Positions 33,370 to 48,182 of a stretch of DNA of 64,000 nucleotides are shown in pieces (position 1 is the stretch's first letter; each line of letters starts with the position of its first letter). Source of the stretch: Epinephelus fuscoguttatus (Eukaryota > Chordata > Actinopteri > Perciformes > Serranidae). Both the position numbers and the translations under genes were made by a program. The notes beneath the pieces are model-generated. The model was not told where the DNA came from. It saw only the letters and a list, made by a program, of their open reading frames with translations, and made no database searches. The stretch spans positions 38,422,059 through 38,486,058 of the forward strand of contig NC_064755.1 of assembly GCF_011397635.1 (NCBI RefSeq). The letters run 5' to 3'.

Positions 33370-36300
33370 GTGAGTACAAACTTTACTCGACTATAGTAAC
33401 AGTAATGTTGTAAAGTCTCCGTTCACCCTGTCATCACTGTTCACTCTTTAATTTATTTATGTTTTATAGTGAGTCAGGAGTCTGTTGATTTTTTTCATGA
33501 CAACAGGTTTCTCTTTATTTCTTTTCCTTTATTTAATCAGCTCAGAGTTAAAAAGACACACAGGTCATTTATGATATTTATATTTTTCCTTACATTTAAG
33601 TTTAAATTATACACATATATGTATATATATATATATATATATATAAAAAACAAGAGAACTACATTATTGAGTATTGTAAGTATACTGTTCTCAGCTCCAA
33701 GTAGAATTTCACCACAGGTAAGTTAAAGTTAAACTACACTGATGACATTGAAATTATTGTTTGCTTAATGTAAGTGTGTTAAGCGACGCATGTATGAAGA
33801 GAGCAAAATAGAGTAATCAGGACAGCACACAGTGGGGGGTACAGGAAACACACCAACACACTGTTTCACTGTTTTTTGACATTTTTTGATCTGGTCAAAT
33901 TTAAAACAGCAATAATCATGTTTAAAGCAAGAAATAATTCACTTAGGGGCAAAATTCAAAAATGTTTTGTGACACAGAGGGGGGTTATAATCTAAAAGGA
34001 GAATTTAATGAAAAAAAAACACAATGTGTTCGTACAGCTAGACGAGCCTGTGTATTTCGGTGTTTTGGGGTGGAACAAAGCACAAATATAAATCAATTTA
34101 AAAAACTATACTAACAAGATATTTTGGCAGATATATAGATGAGGAAAGGTTGTACATATTTATTTTGTAACACTAGGTGGTACTTGGACTGTAAATAAAC
34201 TGGGTTTATTACTTATTTATTTAATTAGGTGGTAAATAGACTGGGGATAGTTGTTTTTTAGTTGTAAATAAATTTTGGAATTTGTTGAAATAATATTCGA
34301 ATTAAAAGAAAAAATGTAAGAAATGGGCAGGGACATAAATGTTTTACTTCTGCCCACTCCTTTTTATCTTTGTCTTGTTTGTTTTTATTATGTTTTTTTC
34401 ATTTTTGACATAAAGCCATCTATTCATTCATTCATTCAGAAAAGTGTTTGCAGAGTGAATAATATATAATACTATATAATACAGGGTAAAATATACTGAA
34501 ACACTGAAACAAATACAGTTTGATGTTTATGTAAAATGTATGTTTTGCAGTAAAACTTTTCATTGCAGTCTTGTGTTTGTCTTTACTAACTTTAAAACTT
34601 TTTTTGGTTCTGCTAAATTTATTGCAACACAAAATCACTTTATTTATTTTGATTTTATTATTTATGTGAAAGATGTTTTCTTCAACAGATGACTGATGCA
34701 GAGTCATGTTTTACTGAAAGTAAGACAGACAACTTGATTCCTTCAGTAACATTTATTAATCATAGTTAAACTTATTTTGAATATAATTTAATGTAGTTTG
34801 AAATATAAATATAGACATGTGAGGGTGATAGTTTGTTTTGAGAATGTTTGAAATGTGTTGACACAATAAAATCTGGTCTTCACTCGAGATAAATAAAGTT
34901 CTATCTTTAGTTTTAATGCTGAACTCTTTGTATTTTCAGAAAAGATATTTTTTATCATGCTTATTAAAATAAAGTTAGTTTAAGTGACAGACTGAATATC
35001 ATTAAAAAGAAGATGCACAAAGATGAAGAAAAAAAACAGAAGTGCGCGTCGTCTTCAGATCCTCATCATCTGCGTCATTATCTCCCTTTTAATGGACATT
35101 CCTGAAAAATTTTAGAATATTTGATGGAGTTACAATAAAACACAAACTAATAAAAGAAGAAAAGGGATAAAGAGATAATAAAGAAAACAGACAATCAGGC
35201 TGTAATCATGTCAGTAACAATCAGAGTAACTCAGTCTGACACTGTTAACGTAGGCCTATATATATCATAAATATTTTTATATAGCAGTTAAATATTTCAA
35301 ACATGTGGTGTATTTTTTGTAGCAAACAACAGTTAACAGCTGATTAGTTTATTACATTATATCAATTTAAGTTTAGTTACATTTTAGTGGATTTTAAATT
35401 CAGAAAATACAAAGTGAACTCACAGAGAAAAAGAAAAGGCTCCAAAGATAATATTAAGTAAGTCTCACACACAGTGAATTTATCCAGGTTTGTAAAATGT
35501 AATAAACAGTTTAGTGACATATTGGCTCAAAGGTAAAAAATAATAATTATAAAAGATTAAAAAAAAGGAGAGCAAATGAAAAGCATCTTTAACGACACGG
35601 ACAAAATGAAACACATCGTTTGTCTGTGAAAGGTTGTTCCAGTCGTTTATCTTTATGGATAGTTTTTATTAAACACTGAGAATAAATAAAATGAGCTGTT
35701 AGTGATTATTTTAAAGAAAAACTGAAAAATGTGTTGTTTTTTACAAAATCAGTTTCAGTTCACAGATTTTATATATTCTGTTATTTTCTCATTAAATACA
35801 CAAAATACACCCACAAACTAATGATTTTATTCATCATTATTATTATCATTACAATCAAATGTATAAGCGGTGTTTTAAAGACAATTAATGAAATTCTTTG
35901 ATTTTGTGAAATTACAATTCCTGACAGAAAATAAAAAATGAACTGCAGCTTTATTTATTGATTAATTCTTTACTTTAGTTTTTAACTTTACTTCATCATG
36001 ATGAACTGATGATGATGATGATGATGATGATGAGTCCTTCACACATGTATAAACCAGTATAAACCAGTGTTCTCTGACCAGCAGACAGCAGAGTGTGATG
36101 ATACGTGTTTTTGTTGTTTCAGAGATTTGAGTATGAACGAGCTGTCGGAGCTTTCAGCCCACACCTTCACAAACCTCCACCTCCTCCATGAGCTGTGAGT
36201 AAATCTCCTTTACCCTTACCTCCACCTCCATCTTCACCTCCTCCTTCACCCTTACCTCCACCTCCATCTTCACCTCCTCCTTCACCCTTACCTTCACCTC

Positions 36301-37230
36301 TACGTCCAACTTCACCTCCTCCTTCACTTTCACTTCCACCTCCTCCTTCACCCTTACCTTCACCTCTAAGTCCAACTTCACATCCTCCTCCACTTTCACT
36401 TCCACCTCCACCTTCACCCTTACCTCTACCTTCACCTCCACCTCTTCCTCCCCCACCACCTCCATTTTAACCTCCTCCTCCTCCACTTCAACCTCCTCTC
36501 CCACCTTCACCTCCACCTTCCCCTCCTCCTTCTCCACCTTCACCCTTACCTTCACCTCCACCTTCACCTCCTCCTCCACCTTCTCCTCCACTTTCACCTC
36601 CACCTGCACCTTCCCCTCAGCTTAGCAAACATGTACCGTCATGTTGTTTCATCCTGTTCTGGTTCACAGTCTGTTCACATTTATCAGTGTTCTTCATCAT
36701 TTACTGAATTCAAGTTTCATCCAAGATTTCAACAGAATCTACAGAAACTATTGAAACTAAAACACAACTGAAGTCTTGTCTCCATCTCCTCCTTTTGGGT
36801 GTATATTAGTATCAGAGAACCAGATGGTTCTGGTATATATAAAGAGCTTCAGTCAAACATGATGGAAATGTCTCCTCGTCATGTTTTAATCATTTATCCA
36901 CTCAGTCTGTTTCTCCCCACAGATACTGTTACGGTTTAGTTTTAATTTCTGTTTCCACTCTGATTTTTTTAGGCACAAATTGAGACTTTTTTGTTTTGTT
37001 TAAAACAGTCTGGGTCGTGTCACTGTTTTCAGCCTTTTATTGACTCACTGATTCCATTATTGGTAAAAGCAGATGAAGCGACAGTGAAAGGACTCGATGT
37101 TTGTCCCTTTCATTACTGTGAGCTGATGACAACATGATGATGTCATTTTTGGGTTGTTTTACTTTAATCATTCAGTGTGTGGATATACAAAAATGAGGAG
37201 TACAAACATGATGAACTGACAGAGAACACT

Positions 37231-37289
<59 letters not shown>

Positions 37290-40200
37290 ATAGATGCAGG
37301 ATATTAAAACAACAGCATGATATAAGTTTGAGTCGTGGTGACTTCACTTAGAGAGCCAACACAAACACAAACACACACACGCACACACACAGGAGGAAAC
37401 AATGAACAAGGATAATAAATAATATGAAAATAAATAAATCCACCAAACTAAACTGAAAACACAGAAAGACTTTAACAAAGACAAAACAAGAGGGTGACAT
37501 TGTGGGAAAACCACTTTCAGATGGGGTGAGTGGGTGCAGAGGAAGCAAAACACAAGAACGAATCCTATCAGATCAACAGTTTGTTTCTGACTCCATATAA
37601 TGATAATAATAATACAAATAATACTAATACTAATACTACTACTAGTAATAATGATAATAATCTGGTCTGTACACACGATGTCTATTGCATGTCTGTCCAT
37701 CCTGAGGTTTCTACCATTTTTTTTCCCTGTTAAAGAATTTTGGGGGGAGTTTTTCCTTATCCGCTGTGAGGGTTCAACGGACAGAGGGATGTTGAATGCT
37801 GTTAAGCCCTCTGAGGCAAATTGTGATTTGTGATATTGGGCTTTATAGATAAAATCGAATTGAAGACTTTCAACTAATCAGAACAAATGTTAGTATTATA
37901 GTAAAGACAACAGAACTGAAGAGAAGACTAAATTTAAAAATGTGCTTCTTCATTTAGAAATTAATCATTTTAAAGATATTAATAAACTTATTGGACTGTT
38001 CTTGTTTAATTATGTGAAAGTTTTCTGTAACTGAATGTAAATGAGCAAAGAGGTCAATTTAAAGTGAAAGAGTGGGAAATGACAAAACCAGGTGTGTATG
38101 TCTTTGTGTATTGTGAGGACGTAAATCTGTTAATACACTGACACTGTGGGGACTCGCAGTCATTTGGGGACAAAACGCAAATAATTGAATTTTAGTAGGA
38201 AGTCTTGGGTTAGGGAAATTTTCCAGGAAATGAATGTACGTCCATTTAAACTCTGAAGTGACTGAAACACGACTGTGTGTGCTTGTGTGTGTATGTGTGT
38301 GTGTGTGTTTTATCAATCGGCATTAACTGTGTTTAATCATGTCGGTGTCGTTCTGCAGCCGGCTGGCAGGAAACAGCTTGACGAAGATTCCAAAAGATTT
38401 CTTCAGAGGACTTCTCAGTCTGAAGCTGCTGTATGTAAACATATATTCATATATAAATACTATACAGCCTTCTGTTTACATAATTCATATGTCGGGATTC
38501 TATTTCAAATGTTTTGCTTTCGCTTTACTTTAAAATATCCTCATGACTTTATAAAATGACAGGCTGCTGCAAACACTCGATATTATATTAAAACAGAATT
38601 AAACTAAAATTAATTGTTCTGAGAACGTTCCAACACTACAGTTTAATGCTGTTTTTTTATTGTAATGACTTCAGTTATATGAGCTGACACCTTTTGTTTT
38701 CAGTAAAAAGTAAAACTGTATGTAACCTATAAATTTATTTTATAGTCTGTTCATTAAGTTGCAGCAGCGACTGAAGAGTTGAGGAGAAAAGTTTCTTGTT
38801 TTAATTAGGTTCATTGATTCTGTGAAAGAACGAGAAAGTTTCACAATGTAAAAAATAAAGATGTGATAAGAAGAAAAGTTTCTTGCGAAATAAAAAAGGG
38901 AATAAACTGGAATGCGGTAACAATGAAAAAGTATGCAAAATATCTTCTTAGGGCATCTCATTAAAACACGAATTGTTGTAAACATATAAACATGTTTAAC
39001 ATCAGTCCAACTTACTATGTGATGACGAGAAAAGTTTCTTCTTATCAAGTAATTCAGTCAATTAATGATTCAGTCAACAATTTGTTTTAATGAAATTCTT
39101 TACTTTTGTGACAAAACAAGAAATAAAATAAAATGTTATAAGAAGAAAAGTTTCTTTTAAAAAAAGAATACGTTGGTGTAAACTATTAATGATACAGAGC
39201 ATATCAATATCTTGTAGTAAGGTCTCATTAAAACACAATATGTCTTAAACATATAAACATGTTTAACAATATTATCATAGGATGAGGAGAAAAGTTTCTT
39301 CTTTTAAAGTTATTAATCAAATTAATATTTCACTCATCGACTAGTTGTTTTATGGAAGTGTAATGCCAGGGAAAAAAAACAACACTGATCAGTATCAGGT
39401 AATAATGTAAAACATTTTTTGTTATAACCAAACAAATAGTATATTGTTATAACTAGAAAAGATTCCTTCTTTCTTTTCTTCTTTCTTTCTTTATTTTATT
39501 TTATTTTTTTATATTTTAAAAAGAAATGTTTCCTTCTTTCTGTCTTTTATTATTATTTTTATTTCTTATGCTATTCAAAGAAAACTTTCTTTTTCTGGCA
39601 TAGCAGCAATATGTTTCCTCATTATTTTTAAAAATTGCAAATCTTTGATTTTGTGAAAAAAAAGAAGGTTTACACTACTGGTGTAATAAAACTCTGATTA
39701 TTCTTATGTCTGAACAACATTACATCATCATTTCATAAGATTATCAATAAGATCATTTTCATCATGTTCATATTTCATCATATGATAAATGTTGTACATA
39801 TTTAATAAACATCATTTAGCTTTCAGAAGTCAAGTTTATTAAGAATAAGTAGAGAGTGATGGTTTTACTGGAATATGTTTGCTGAGATCTGTATGTTTTT
39901 GTTTATGTTTTTGTTTATGTTTTGGTTGTCGGTCTGGTCTCATCACACAGGACTCTGCAGAACAATCGACTGAAGAGAGTTCCCTCTGAAGCTCTACACA
40001 ACCTCAAGAACCTGCGCTCTCTGTGAGTCATGAGACAATCACACAATAAACAACGGACATGATTTTAATCATCTTATCATTTATTGTATCAATCTAACGC
40101 ACAGACCAGCAGAGATCACATGATCACATTACGTTGTTTACCTGTCAGAAATGAAAACAGGCTGGACAGAATACTGGAGACCTCTGACTCTCATGATTGA

Positions 40201-43200
40201 GGATTATGATGATTATCAAATTGTCCTTTTGCTGAAACCTGAACAAACCAAACTGTAACCATAGCTGCCTCTGATGAGAAACAATGGAAACATGTCGTAC
40301 GAATCATTCCTGTATCAGGGGTCGATGGACAAGAAGCTGATCTCCCTCCAGACATTTCTAACTAACCGACAGTTAACACCTCTCTGTTGTTCAGAAGTGC
40401 CAACCTCTGCTTCACACTTCACAGCAGCAGCAGCAGGAGGAGGTGGTGGAGGTGGTGGGTGGTGGTGGGAGGTGGATGGTGGGTATCGGCCACATGCCAG
40501 CTGCCTGTTTGTGGTTGTGCCAGGAGGCTTTGTCAGACTGTCAACACCATAAATGACTACCATGCTGCCAAAGAATGTGTGGACCTCCCTGATCGACAGA
40601 GACCAGTGTTGTACTGTTCATCTGAACAACAGCAGCGTCACACAACAACAACAAAAGATCCAACATGACAACAATAGAGTCTGTCTGCAACGTCACACAA
40701 CAACAAAACATCCAACATGACAACAACGGCGTCTGTCTACAGCGTCACACGCAGAACAACAGCAACAAAACATCCAACATGTTCACATTTAAATACACAT
40801 TGAATTTATTCTTCAAAATATTTTGTCAAGAAGTAAAAGAAAATTCAGCCCCTAAGAAAAAGGTGGAAATAATATGACACCAAGTGAGTCATTTAAAGTG
40901 TGTGATATAAATATTAAAATATTAAAATATTAAAATAATGAACTTAATTTCTTTAGCACAATTCAGGCACAAAATGCAACAGAGTGCTCCACATATAAAC
41001 AAATAACCATGACATTTACAATGAAATAAGGATTAAATCAAATTAAAAACAAAAAGTCAAAATAAGATAATTGAAGATGAAACCCCCAACATAAAATCAA
41101 AAACTATAATATGTTTATTCATATTGCATCTTTGAATACAACATTACAAAATGCTTTACGAACATCTTGTCTTTTCCAGACGTCTGGACGCTAACTCCAT
41201 CTCCCGCCTGCCGGCCACCTCCTTCAAAGGTCTGTGGTCTCTGCGTCACCTGTGGCTGGATGATAACGTCCTGACAGAGGTTCCCGTTCTGGCTCTCAGG
41301 GATCTGACGGAGCTGCAGGCTCTGACTCTTGCCCTTAACAACATCAGCTACGTCCCTGATGGAGCGTTCAGCTCCCTCAGCCAGCTGCTGGTGCTGTGAG
41401 TCTCTCTGGGTTCATGAATACCCAGAACAAATTATTATTATCATTATTATTATCTTTATTATTATTATTATTATCATTATTATTATTATTAATGTCCTTA
41501 TTATTATTATTATTATTACTATTATTATTGACTCTGTACAAAGTCACTGGATTCATTCATATTAGCAGAATGTCAGTAGGCTATTACACTACATGTTATT
41601 TTAATAATTAATGATGAATAAAAAAATGTTCCTCCAGCTTGGTCATACAGTCATAATTAGCTGTGTTTGCAGATAGGAAGCTGGGTAATTGCAGGGACTG
41701 TCGTGCCAAAGGAATTGATTGATAGATTGATTGAGAACTGTAAAATCAATTTTGCACAAACAGCAGAAATTAATGAGGGAGGTGGGAAATGAGACAAAGT
41801 CCAAATTGTAACCAAGAATCAGAACTGGACAGAATTAAATATAAAAACAGACAACAGAATGAAATAAAAGACTGGAGAGCACCACCTACAGAAACTAAAG
41901 ATAGCAGGACGTCCCAGTGCTGATCACATTATTTGACTGATGAGTCATCACTGAGAAATTCAGTGTAGAAACTAAGAAAAAAATACAAACAAACTAGTTT
42001 ACATTAGTATATTCTAAAATGTAAAAAGAAAAAGAAAAAAAAGAAAGACATACATTTTTAAGGGTATTTTTGGTCATTTTATGTCTTAATTAGACAACAG
42101 AAGAGAGATGACAAGAAATGGGAGGAGAGAAAATACGTTAGTTTTTTGTGGTCAGATTCAAACACATAATGTTTTATATTTTGTACATTTTGTTATTTTT
42201 CTAAAGGCATCTCCATGACAACCGCATCCACTTTTTGGGCCAGAGGAGTTTTGATGGACTGCACAACCTGGAGACACTGTAAGTCTGAAGTTAATTAGAG
42301 TTTAATTAGAGTTAAATAATAAGAGTATTATTAGATTTCTTTATTCACGTTAGTCTTTTTCCCTATCATTATTATTATTATTAATATGTTAAAAATAATT
42401 CAATTAATATAGTTTTATTGGCATGAACAAAGATGTGTAATTGCCAAACATTTCATAAAAAAACAATAAATGAATAAATAAACAAAAATAAAAACAAAAT
42501 AAATCAAATAGAAAATAAGGTAATAAATAATTAAATACAAGTTAAAATAAACTTTAAATAAGATAAACTTTCCTTTTGATTCTGATATTTTAAACATTAA
42601 TGTTGGATTATTTGTTTCTGATTTAAATTAGAATGATCGAAAAGTAAACTGTTTAGAAACTTGAATCTTTCAGAGACTGAATCTTTCTAATTTTACAACT
42701 ACTGAATAAAGAACTTTAATAACTTTGAATAATTCATTTTCTCCTGATATTATTTGGAGTTTTTTTTTTTTTAGACAAGATTAAAGATTAACTGACTTAA
42801 TATTTAAATGAATCAACAACATTTCAGGACGGCTTCGTGGGAGGCTTTTTGAGGCTCTGTAACTTTAAAGAATTTGAGCCCAGATGTCAAATGAGTAGTA
42901 ATGTTGATTTCTGACTCTGTAAATACAGTATCTGGAGAATTAAAAAAAAAAATAGTTAACAGTACTCAAGTAGAAACAGAAATGAAAGTGTGTAATACAC
43001 ACCACAGAAAAAATATTTAAACACAAGATGATCAACAAATATAAAACTGAAGTATGAACACCAGAGTGTACAGGTAATGTATTTGGGATATTTGTGCAGA
43101 CAAAAGGCCTATATGATGTTTATATACTTAGTTCTGTCAGTTACTTATTGCTCTGTATGATTTAAAGGGAGCTGACAAAAACAATGAATGTTAAAAGGCT

Positions 43201-46200
43201 TCAGCCTACCCCTAGTCGGTCACGTTTTGTTTTGTTTCATTTCTTTTTTTATTATTTTCATCATCCTAAAAAGATCATTACCTTAATGTTTATGTATTGT
43301 ATCTACCAGTATACTTGTGTTTTATAGGTTAACAAAAATTAACAAACCAAACTAAACTAAATTAAACTACAAGTACACCCCTATATTGAAAATAAATTAC
43401 AAATAATCTAGTTGAATCTAGTAGATTTTGCAAGACAACATTTAACCAGAATTTAAAGTCGAGTATATTTTGTATTGTGGAGTCAGCGGGTGCAGCCGTC
43501 CTCATCTTAACATGTAAACTCTGCGGGTTAATCCTTTAATTGAGCCACCAGTGCAGTTCAAACAACATCACAGTGTGTGGGCAGAGCTCGCAATTACCTC
43601 CAACTCCTGCACTCTGCACGTGCTCCCATCACTGGGAGGATAACCAGTAAGGAAGAGGAGGAGGAGATAAAATGATAAACATAAAGACATGTTACAGATT
43701 AAACTTCCCAACAATATAATCATTAAGTAATATAATATTTTATATTATTATTAAATGTCATTGAATGCAGGACTTTAACTTAATCATGTATATTTATATT
43801 GTAATATTGCTACTTCTCCTGGATCTGTATCCTTCCTCTACCCCTGTTCAACACTAAAAAAGGCTTTTATTTTGAAAAGGCGAGTGTCAGACGTAGATGT
43901 GAACTGGACTGAACTGAAGTCAGTCTGCGTACAGTGTGTAGGTTACTGTGGCATCTTTACAGCAGAAATGCATCTGGCTGGCATTTATCTAGATTGGTCT
44001 ATTACTACGTAGAGCTGTACGAGATAGATCCGCCTGCGGTCTCTTTGTTTCTCTGCAGACGTACACATAAAGACACTGTAGCCCGACACACACCAGTCAT
44101 TTTATTTCATCAAAGCCTCTGAGGTCACTATAAAAAACACTTCCTCTATATCTCCATTATCAAAAGTTCCATATTTAATTTTAGCCACGTGTACAAGAGT
44201 GCACGACAGACACAATTTAAACAATAAAATGACTTTGAATCGATAGCATTATGTAGAAGATTAATACTGAATATATGAGTTTAAGCAGATTTTAATTGAA
44301 ATTATTCTTATTGATGTTACAGCTTAACATCACATAACAATATAAAGATCTGATACTTTTTAATAGATAATAATAATTTTTGCAGTTTTACTTTGAGAGC
44401 ACTGGCCATGTCTATGATTGATGGCATTTACATTGAATATTAATTGATTTGATTGATGACGCTGATGTAAAGATTGTGTTTCTGCAGAGATCTGAGTTTT
44501 AACCGGATCAACAGTTTTCCTACAGCCATAAAAACCCTGAACAACCTGAGAGACCTGTGAGGACACTACACACACATACACACACAACAAAATTTTAATT
44601 TAATTAGTGCCTTTCAGCAATTAACTACTAACGCTACATATAAAAGATTGTTGTATATTTTTCTACAGGAATCTTCAGAACAACAACATCTCAGTCATCC
44701 CTGAAAACATTTTCTCTGGAAATCCTTCCATCGAGACCATGTGGGGACCTTCAACTTCATGTTTGATCACTTCTTTAAAGACTTTAACACTGAGACCATA
44801 ATTATTTATACCTGGAATGATAAAATAGTTTAAGGTTCTTGCTGCCACTAAACGGTGAGGATGTGTACTCTCATTTTTTTCTTGACAGAAATATTCAGAA
44901 CAATCCTCTTCACACTGTGGGACACTCGTCCTTCCAGCTGCTGCCGGCACTCCAGACACTGTATGTACACATGGTCCTCATCATGCACTCTATACCTGTA
45001 TGTATGTATACACAGCATTCATTATACACCCTACTCCTGGATTCATACAACGTACACAGTACATCTGTTGTATGTATGCTAATGTATGGTCATTATACAC
45101 ACTATAGCAGTATTTATAGACCATACACACCACGTGGATTTATACATCATAGACTTCCAAATAAGTTCAAAACAGACACCACAAAGGGAGATATGATAAA
45201 CTTGCTGACTCACTGTTTGATGATCCAGGGTGTTTTGGTCGATTTAAGAGTTGATTGATTTGCAGGATGTGTGGAGAGTTGCAGGGGAACGCTCTTGACA
45301 TTCCCCACATAAACAGGCCTTTACAAAATCAAATTTCAAGTCAGTGGGCTATTAAACGACTTTATCAAACAATAAAAGCTATGATTAACCAAACACACAG
45401 TGATTAAAGACCATAACCCCGTGGCATCTTCCACACTCACTTCAGCACACCTGCATTTAATTACAGGTTCCCAAGATGCCAGGTGAAGTGGTGCATTAAA
45501 GCGACTCAAAAAGTAATAGGAAATTATAGCTGCTGTGCAGCAATGGTCAGGGCCGGGCAGTTTTAGGCAAAATTAGGCAATTCTGAGCAACACACACACT
45601 AAAACAAAGCATATCACAACATAGAAGTTACATCATATAATTATGGCATGTCCTTCAAACTGTGGATGAGTGGCTGAAGTGATCAGACTCATAATATACA
45701 AAGGAAAGAAAAAACTCAAGAACAAGAAAGTAAGAATAACATTAACTGCCAGCAATTATGAACAAACTGGCCTGATCTAGCCTAAAGCTAAACATTATTC
45801 ATGGTGATTTTTAAAATGTAAAAGTAGCTACTGGATAGACTCTGCTTATTGGCTGATAGCTAAGCCAAATAAACAGGGAAAAGAGACAAGGGATAACAGG
45901 GAAAAGTGTTGATAAAGAGTATTTGTCTCTCCGCGAAACTGCCTGGATCATAATTATTTTAATCTTGGTAGTCTCTAATCCACATAGCACGATGCCTGAA
46001 CATAGAACTTTCACATTAGAATGTCCGTTCTGCCTTAGCTGAGGCTTGAACTCACAACCTCTGAGACTGAGGTCTGTCTTCTATCTCACTGAGCTAATTG
46101 GCAAGTGACAGTTTATGTGTGGCTTCACAAATTGACTAAGCCAAGCATCATGGTGCCAGACAGTATCCATCCATGCCATGGGAAAGCAAATTTCAAAGTG

Positions 46201-48149
46201 AAAGTTCCAAAGCTGTAGCACATATGGTTGATTTGTTATGAATTTTCAAAGTTTTGACATTTCTCATATGGAAATGTTACACGAGCTGAGGCTTGAACTG
46301 TCAATCTTAAACACCAAGAACCATCCTCTATCTCACTGAGCTAATTGGCAAACAGAAATGTCACATGTAGCTTCACAAATCTACTAAGCCAGTCACCTGT
46401 GTGCAAGACAGCAGCTGTTAGTGTGTAAAGGCAGATTTCAAACGGCTGTCAAAAATTCAGTTTATGAAGACAAAAATCCGAAAATACACAAATTGCATCT
46501 AGACAGCATGGAGATGTTGGTAATTTGTTTGTAACAATGATTTATTGGCTCCATAAGTGAAAAACTGATGTTTAAAAATGCCATTTTTGCATTGACTCCA
46601 ATTGTTCACATCAGAGCAAAATTCAAAATGCTGTAAAAAAAAAAAATCAGTTTTTGAGATAAAATTCTGAAATTTTCCAAACATCATCTACCATGACTCC
46701 AAAATTTTGTCTTTTTTTAATGAACATTGAAAATGTATTTAGCAAGAATTTGCATGTATATGTTTACAGTACCATTTGCAGTCAAACATTTTGATGCACT
46801 GTAGGTTCAATTTTTGATAAATCAAAAATCTGAGAAACGTAGTTTTTGTAGGACAGTCTGAAGATGCTCTGTAGCAAGTTTGGTGTCAATTGAGCAAAAA
46901 TTATGGGGGGGAGATAAGTTTAAGAAGTTTTACAGATTTTGAAAAAAAAACAGAGTGATGAACTTCATAATTTTTAATAAGTTTAAATGTACAAAAGTTT
47001 CTTCAGTATTGGGGCTACAGTTTGATGAAAGTTGTGAAGTTGTAGCACGTATGGTTGATTTGTTATGAATTTTGAACTTTAGACGCTTGCTGTAGCGCAA
47101 CCATCAGGACTATTGGCCTGTTTTTGCAACTGAGGCAATCTGGCATGGGACTGGACCTTTGTACAAAGTTTGGTGATTTTTCGCGCATGGGAAGTATGAT
47201 TTCCTCGGAAGAAGAAGAAGAAGACCTAGGATTACAATAGTGTCCTGGCAGCTTAGCTGCCCGGACACTAACTAGGACTTGCTAGAAATGGCTCTAACAG
47301 TATTTATACACAGTCCTCATTATATACACTGTACCTGCTGTATGTATCTACAGTCCCCATTATATACTCTATACTTGTACTTTTAGCAGTAATGTAATTC
47401 AAAGTGATTTCAGTCATTTTATTTTATTATTTAAATATATAGGAATGCTTGCAAACAGGAGGTATAACTAATCATATTTCGAAAAACCAGTTGTTTGTGT
47501 TTCTTTCCTCAGGTCTCTGAGTGGAAGCAGCATCACAGAGTTACCAGACTTCACTGGGACCAACAGACTGGAAACCCTGTGAGTCCAGTTAAATAAACAA
47601 CCAAATCGCATTTTAGTCTTTGAAAATGCTCTGAGAATTACAGGCTGGATGAATTAAATTGAGTGTTTGATTTGCTCAGCTCCATCACAGGCAGCCACCT
47701 CTCCACCTTACCTGACAACATGTGTGAGGAGCTGCCCCACCTGCACAAACTGTAAGAGTCGTCTCACCTCATTTAACTTATTTATTTATGTATATATAGA
47801 GGGCAGTGTATCTACATTAATACTGTAACACTGATGTTGCTTAACTGCAGAGTTTTATCTGACACGGCTAAAAACAAAACTGCTAAATGATGAAAAGCTT
47901 CAGTACACAGTCAGGTTATAATAAAAATACGAGAGAAAGGAAAACAGGAAATGCATCACACCACGCTGTCTAAATAATCTTTTAAAAAAACAACAATCAG
48001 AGCAGGCTTGTTTTATTTTGACAGTAATGCCAGTAAGATGTGAATGTGTGAATGATGTGATAGTGGCGAAAATGTTACAGAGTATGCGTTTGTGTTTAGG
48101 CCATAAACTTTAATTTCAGGGGTTTATTTTATGCTTTTATCTATTTAAC

Positions 48150-48182
<33 letters not shown>

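Noticed and set aside
36154..36609. A 151-codon Val/Glu/Lys frame on the minus strand
   Set aside because: A reading of the pyrimidine minisatellite in lgr5-like intron 2, with no conserved features.
44832..45258. A 139-codon plus-strand frame over lgr5-like exon 9
   Set aside because: The frame shares only exon 9. Beyond the GTATGT donor it reads intronic His/Tyr-rich sequence.
46030..46105. A tRNA gene on the minus strand
   Set aside because: A- and B-box-like stretches exist, but the acceptor stem does not pair and the anticodon arm is not convincing. A second degenerate copy lies 240 bases away, so it is a repeat relic.
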